The position numbers and the translations under genes were made by a program. A model generated the notes under the pieces. That model searched no databases, was not told the origin of the DNA, and saw nothing but the letters and a program-made list of their open reading frames with translations. A stretch of DNA of 64,000 nt from an uncultured Treponema sp. (GTDB lineage: Bacteria; Spirochaetota; Spirochaetia; Treponematales; Treponemataceae): NCBI GenBank assembly GCA_947177175.1, contig CAMWTK010000003.1, positions 1-64,000 of the forward strand, in the 5' to 3' direction. Of this stretch, positions 62,283 through 64,000 are shown in pieces (positions within the stretch are counted from its first letter, which is position 1; each line of letters opens with the position of its first letter).

Positions 62283-62651
62283 ATGCTTCAGATGCAATCA
62301 AAATTGACCGTCGCTGATAACTCCGGCGCAAAGCTTGTTCAGTGTATCAAGGTGCTGGGCGGTTCTCGCCGCCGGTATGCCGGGATTGGTGACATTATTG
62401 TGGTGGCTGTTAAGGAAGCGATTCCGACATCTGCCATAAAAGAAGGAACGGTGCAGAAAGCGGTGGTCGTTCGGGTTGCCAAGGAATATCGCCGTCCCGA
62501 CGGTACGTATATCCGCTTTGATGACAATGCGTGTGTCATTGTTGACGGCGACAAGAATCCGAAAGGCAAGCGTATTTTTGGACCTGTTGCCCGCGAGTTG
62601 CGCGATATGGATTTTATGAAAATCGTATCGCTTGCGCCGGAAGTTCTGTAA
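62283..62651 (+). CDS. rplN: Ribosomal protein L14
   Basis: [25 protein letters not shown]. Confidence 0.97.
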   Translation: MLQMQSKLTVADNSGAKLVQCIKVLGGSRRRYAGIGDIIVVAVKEAIPTSAIKEGTVQKAVVVRVAKEYRRPDGTYIRFDDNACVIVDGDKNPKGKRIFGPVARELRDMDFMKIVSLAPEVL

Positions 62652-62661
62652 GGAGTGCCGC

Positions 62662-62982
62662 ATGAACATGAGGAAGAAGTTTAAGATTCATAAGGACGAT
62701 ACGGTACAAGTAATTGCGGGAAAAGATAAGGGCAAACGCGGGCAGATTGTTCGTGTTGTCACTAAAAAGGACGCGGTTATTGTCTCCGGGATTAACATTG
62801 TCAAAAAGGCAATGAAAAAGCGCAGCCAGCAGGATCAGGGCGGTATCGTTGAGATTGAGGCTCCGCTGCACATTTCTAACGTCGCGATTGTATGCAAAAA
62901 ATGCGGTCCGACTAAAATTGGTTACAAAATCACTGGCGACAAGAAAACTCGTGTCTGCCGGAAGTGTGGAGAAGCACTGTAA
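62662..62982 (+). CDS. rplX: Ribosomal protein L24
   Basis: [22 protein letters not shown]. Confidence 0.96.
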   Translation: MNMRKKFKIHKDDTVQVIAGKDKGKRGQIVRVVTKKDAVIVSGINIVKKAMKKRSQQDQGGIVEIEAPLHISNVAIVCKKCGPTKIGYKITGDKKTRVCRKCGEAL

Positions 62983-63533
62983 TGGATAAGTACGTACCTC
63001 GGCTTAAGAAAGTCTACAAGGACGAAATCGCGCCCGCTCTGTTTAAGGAGCTGGGCTACACGACACCGATGCAGATTCCCGCAATCAAAAAGGTTGTGGT
63101 CAGCATGGGTGTCGGCGAAGCTCTCACGAACAAGAAACTCCTTGATGCCGCAGTTACTGACCTGACGCAGATTACCGGTCAGAAGGCTGTAAAAACAAGG
63201 GCAAGAAAGAGTATCGCAAACTTTAAACTGCGTGAGGGCAATGAAGTTGGTGTAATGGTTACATTGCGCGGTACAATTATGTATGAATTCTTGGATCGCC
63301 TTATCAATGTGGCATTGCCGCGTGTCAAGGATTTCCGCGGTATCAAGGCGACGGGCTTTGATGGGCACGGGAATTTTTCTCTTGGTATTACAGAACAGAT
63401 TATCTTTCCGGAAATCGACTTTGACAAAATCGTGAAGATTGCCGGTATGAACATCTCGATTGTGACTAGCGCGCGCACGGATAACGAAGCTCGTGCTCTG
63501 CTTACCAAGTTCGGTATGCCGTTCAGAAAGTAG
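62982..63533 (+). CDS. rplE: Ribosomal protein L5
   Basis: [28 protein letters not shown]. Confidence 0.97.
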   Translation: MDKYVPRLKKVYKDEIAPALFKELGYTTPMQIPAIKKVVVSMGVGEALTNKKLLDAAVTDLTQITGQKAVKTRARKSIANFKLREGNEVGVMVTLRGTIMYEFLDRLINVALPRVKDFRGIKATGFDGHGNFSLGITEQIIFPEIDFDKIVKIAGMNISIVTSARTDNEARALLTKFGMPFRK

Positions 63534-63543
63534 TGAGGAAAGC

Positions 63544-63729
63544 ATGGCTAAGAAATCAATGATTATCAAAGCGAAGCGCACCCAAAAATACAGCACTCGT
63601 GAATACAATCGCTGTCAGATTTGTGGTCGTCCGCGTGGATACTTGCGCAAGTTCAAGATGTGTCGTGTCTGCTTTCGTAAGTTAGCAAGTGAAGGCTTGT
63701 TGCCTGGTGTCACGAAATCCAGTTGGTAG
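63544..63729 (+). CDS. rpsN: Ribosomal protein S14, zinc-binding type
   Basis: [28 protein letters not shown]. Confidence 0.96.
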   Translation: MAKKSMIIKAKRTQKYSTREYNRCQICGRPRGYLRKFKMCRVCFRKLASEGLLPGVTKSSW

Positions 63730-63745
63730 TGGGGGAGGAGAAGAA

Positions 63746-64000
63746 ATGAGTGTATCAGATCCTGTAGCAGATATGCTGACAAAGATCCGCAATGCCGTTC
63801 AGGCTCGCCACGAAAAAGTAGATGTTCCTACTTCAAGGCTCAAGCTGGAAATCGTGAAAATCCTGAAGACGGAAGGATATATTAAGAATTTTAAGAAAGT
63901 GCAGGAAGACAACAAGTCGAATATTCGCATTTTCTTGAAATATGACGATCAGAATGTTCCGGTTATCCATGGCGTAGAAAAAATCTCTACGCCCGGTCGC
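63746..64000 (+). CDS. rpsH: Ribosomal protein S8, 3'-truncated by the window end
   Basis: [41 protein letters not shown]. Confidence 0.93.
   Translation, partial: MSVSDPVADMLTKIRNAVQARHEKVDVPTSRLKLEIVKILKTEGYIKNFKKVQEDNKSNIRIFLKYDDQNVPVIHGVEKISTPGR

Overview
About 64 kb of chromosome from a bacterium that looks like a Treponema-type spirochaete. This taxon call is an inference from the FabV/Ter-type reductase, DUF4469 and BspA-like LRR proteins, DUF2804, and a str region without fusA. Bases 1-6.7 kb hold small accessory genes: CPBP protease, cytidine deaminase, EFR1 flavodoxin/ferredoxin, tautomerase, VOC, GNAT, MarR, DUF5131, hexapeptide acetyltransferase, an AT-rich NYN gene beside a decayed GNAT fragment, and DJ-1/PfpI. 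Bases 6.7-42 kb carry lipoproteins, two XRE regulators, Rsm22, a hybrid histidine kinase, acyl-CoA ligase, esterase, FabV, GGDEF, tRNA-Gly, a pseudouridine synthase, an omptin-like protease, a Cmk2-type kinase, two CBS/CorC proteins, a DUF4143 ATPase, a 5 x 22 bp tandem repeat, DUF4469, PurL, a DUF4160 pair, DUF308, a large orphan protein, DUF2804 and serine acetyltransferase. Bases 42.6-64 kb are the tRNA-Thr/rpmG/tRNA-Trp/secE/nusG/rplKAJL/rpoBC/rpsLG/tuf/S10 super-cluster, cut inside rpsH. The observations I consider most interesting are: (i) an orphan small RNA with its own promoter and terminator at 41.35 kb; (ii) a ~440-nt structured region upstream of tuf; (iii) a recurring geometry that predicts leaderless mRNAs, with the -10 box 6-7 nt from the ATG, at purL, the pseudouridine synthase, the DUF4143 ATPase, DUF308 and others; (iv) the 22-bp tandem repeat array; (v) a spirochaete-type omptin with the D-x-D and D-x-H residues; (vi) Ser instead of the spirochaetal Asn at the rifampicin position of RpoB; (vii) a dispersed 20-mer that reaches into the 3' end of the serine acetyltransferase gene. 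No database or folding software was used.
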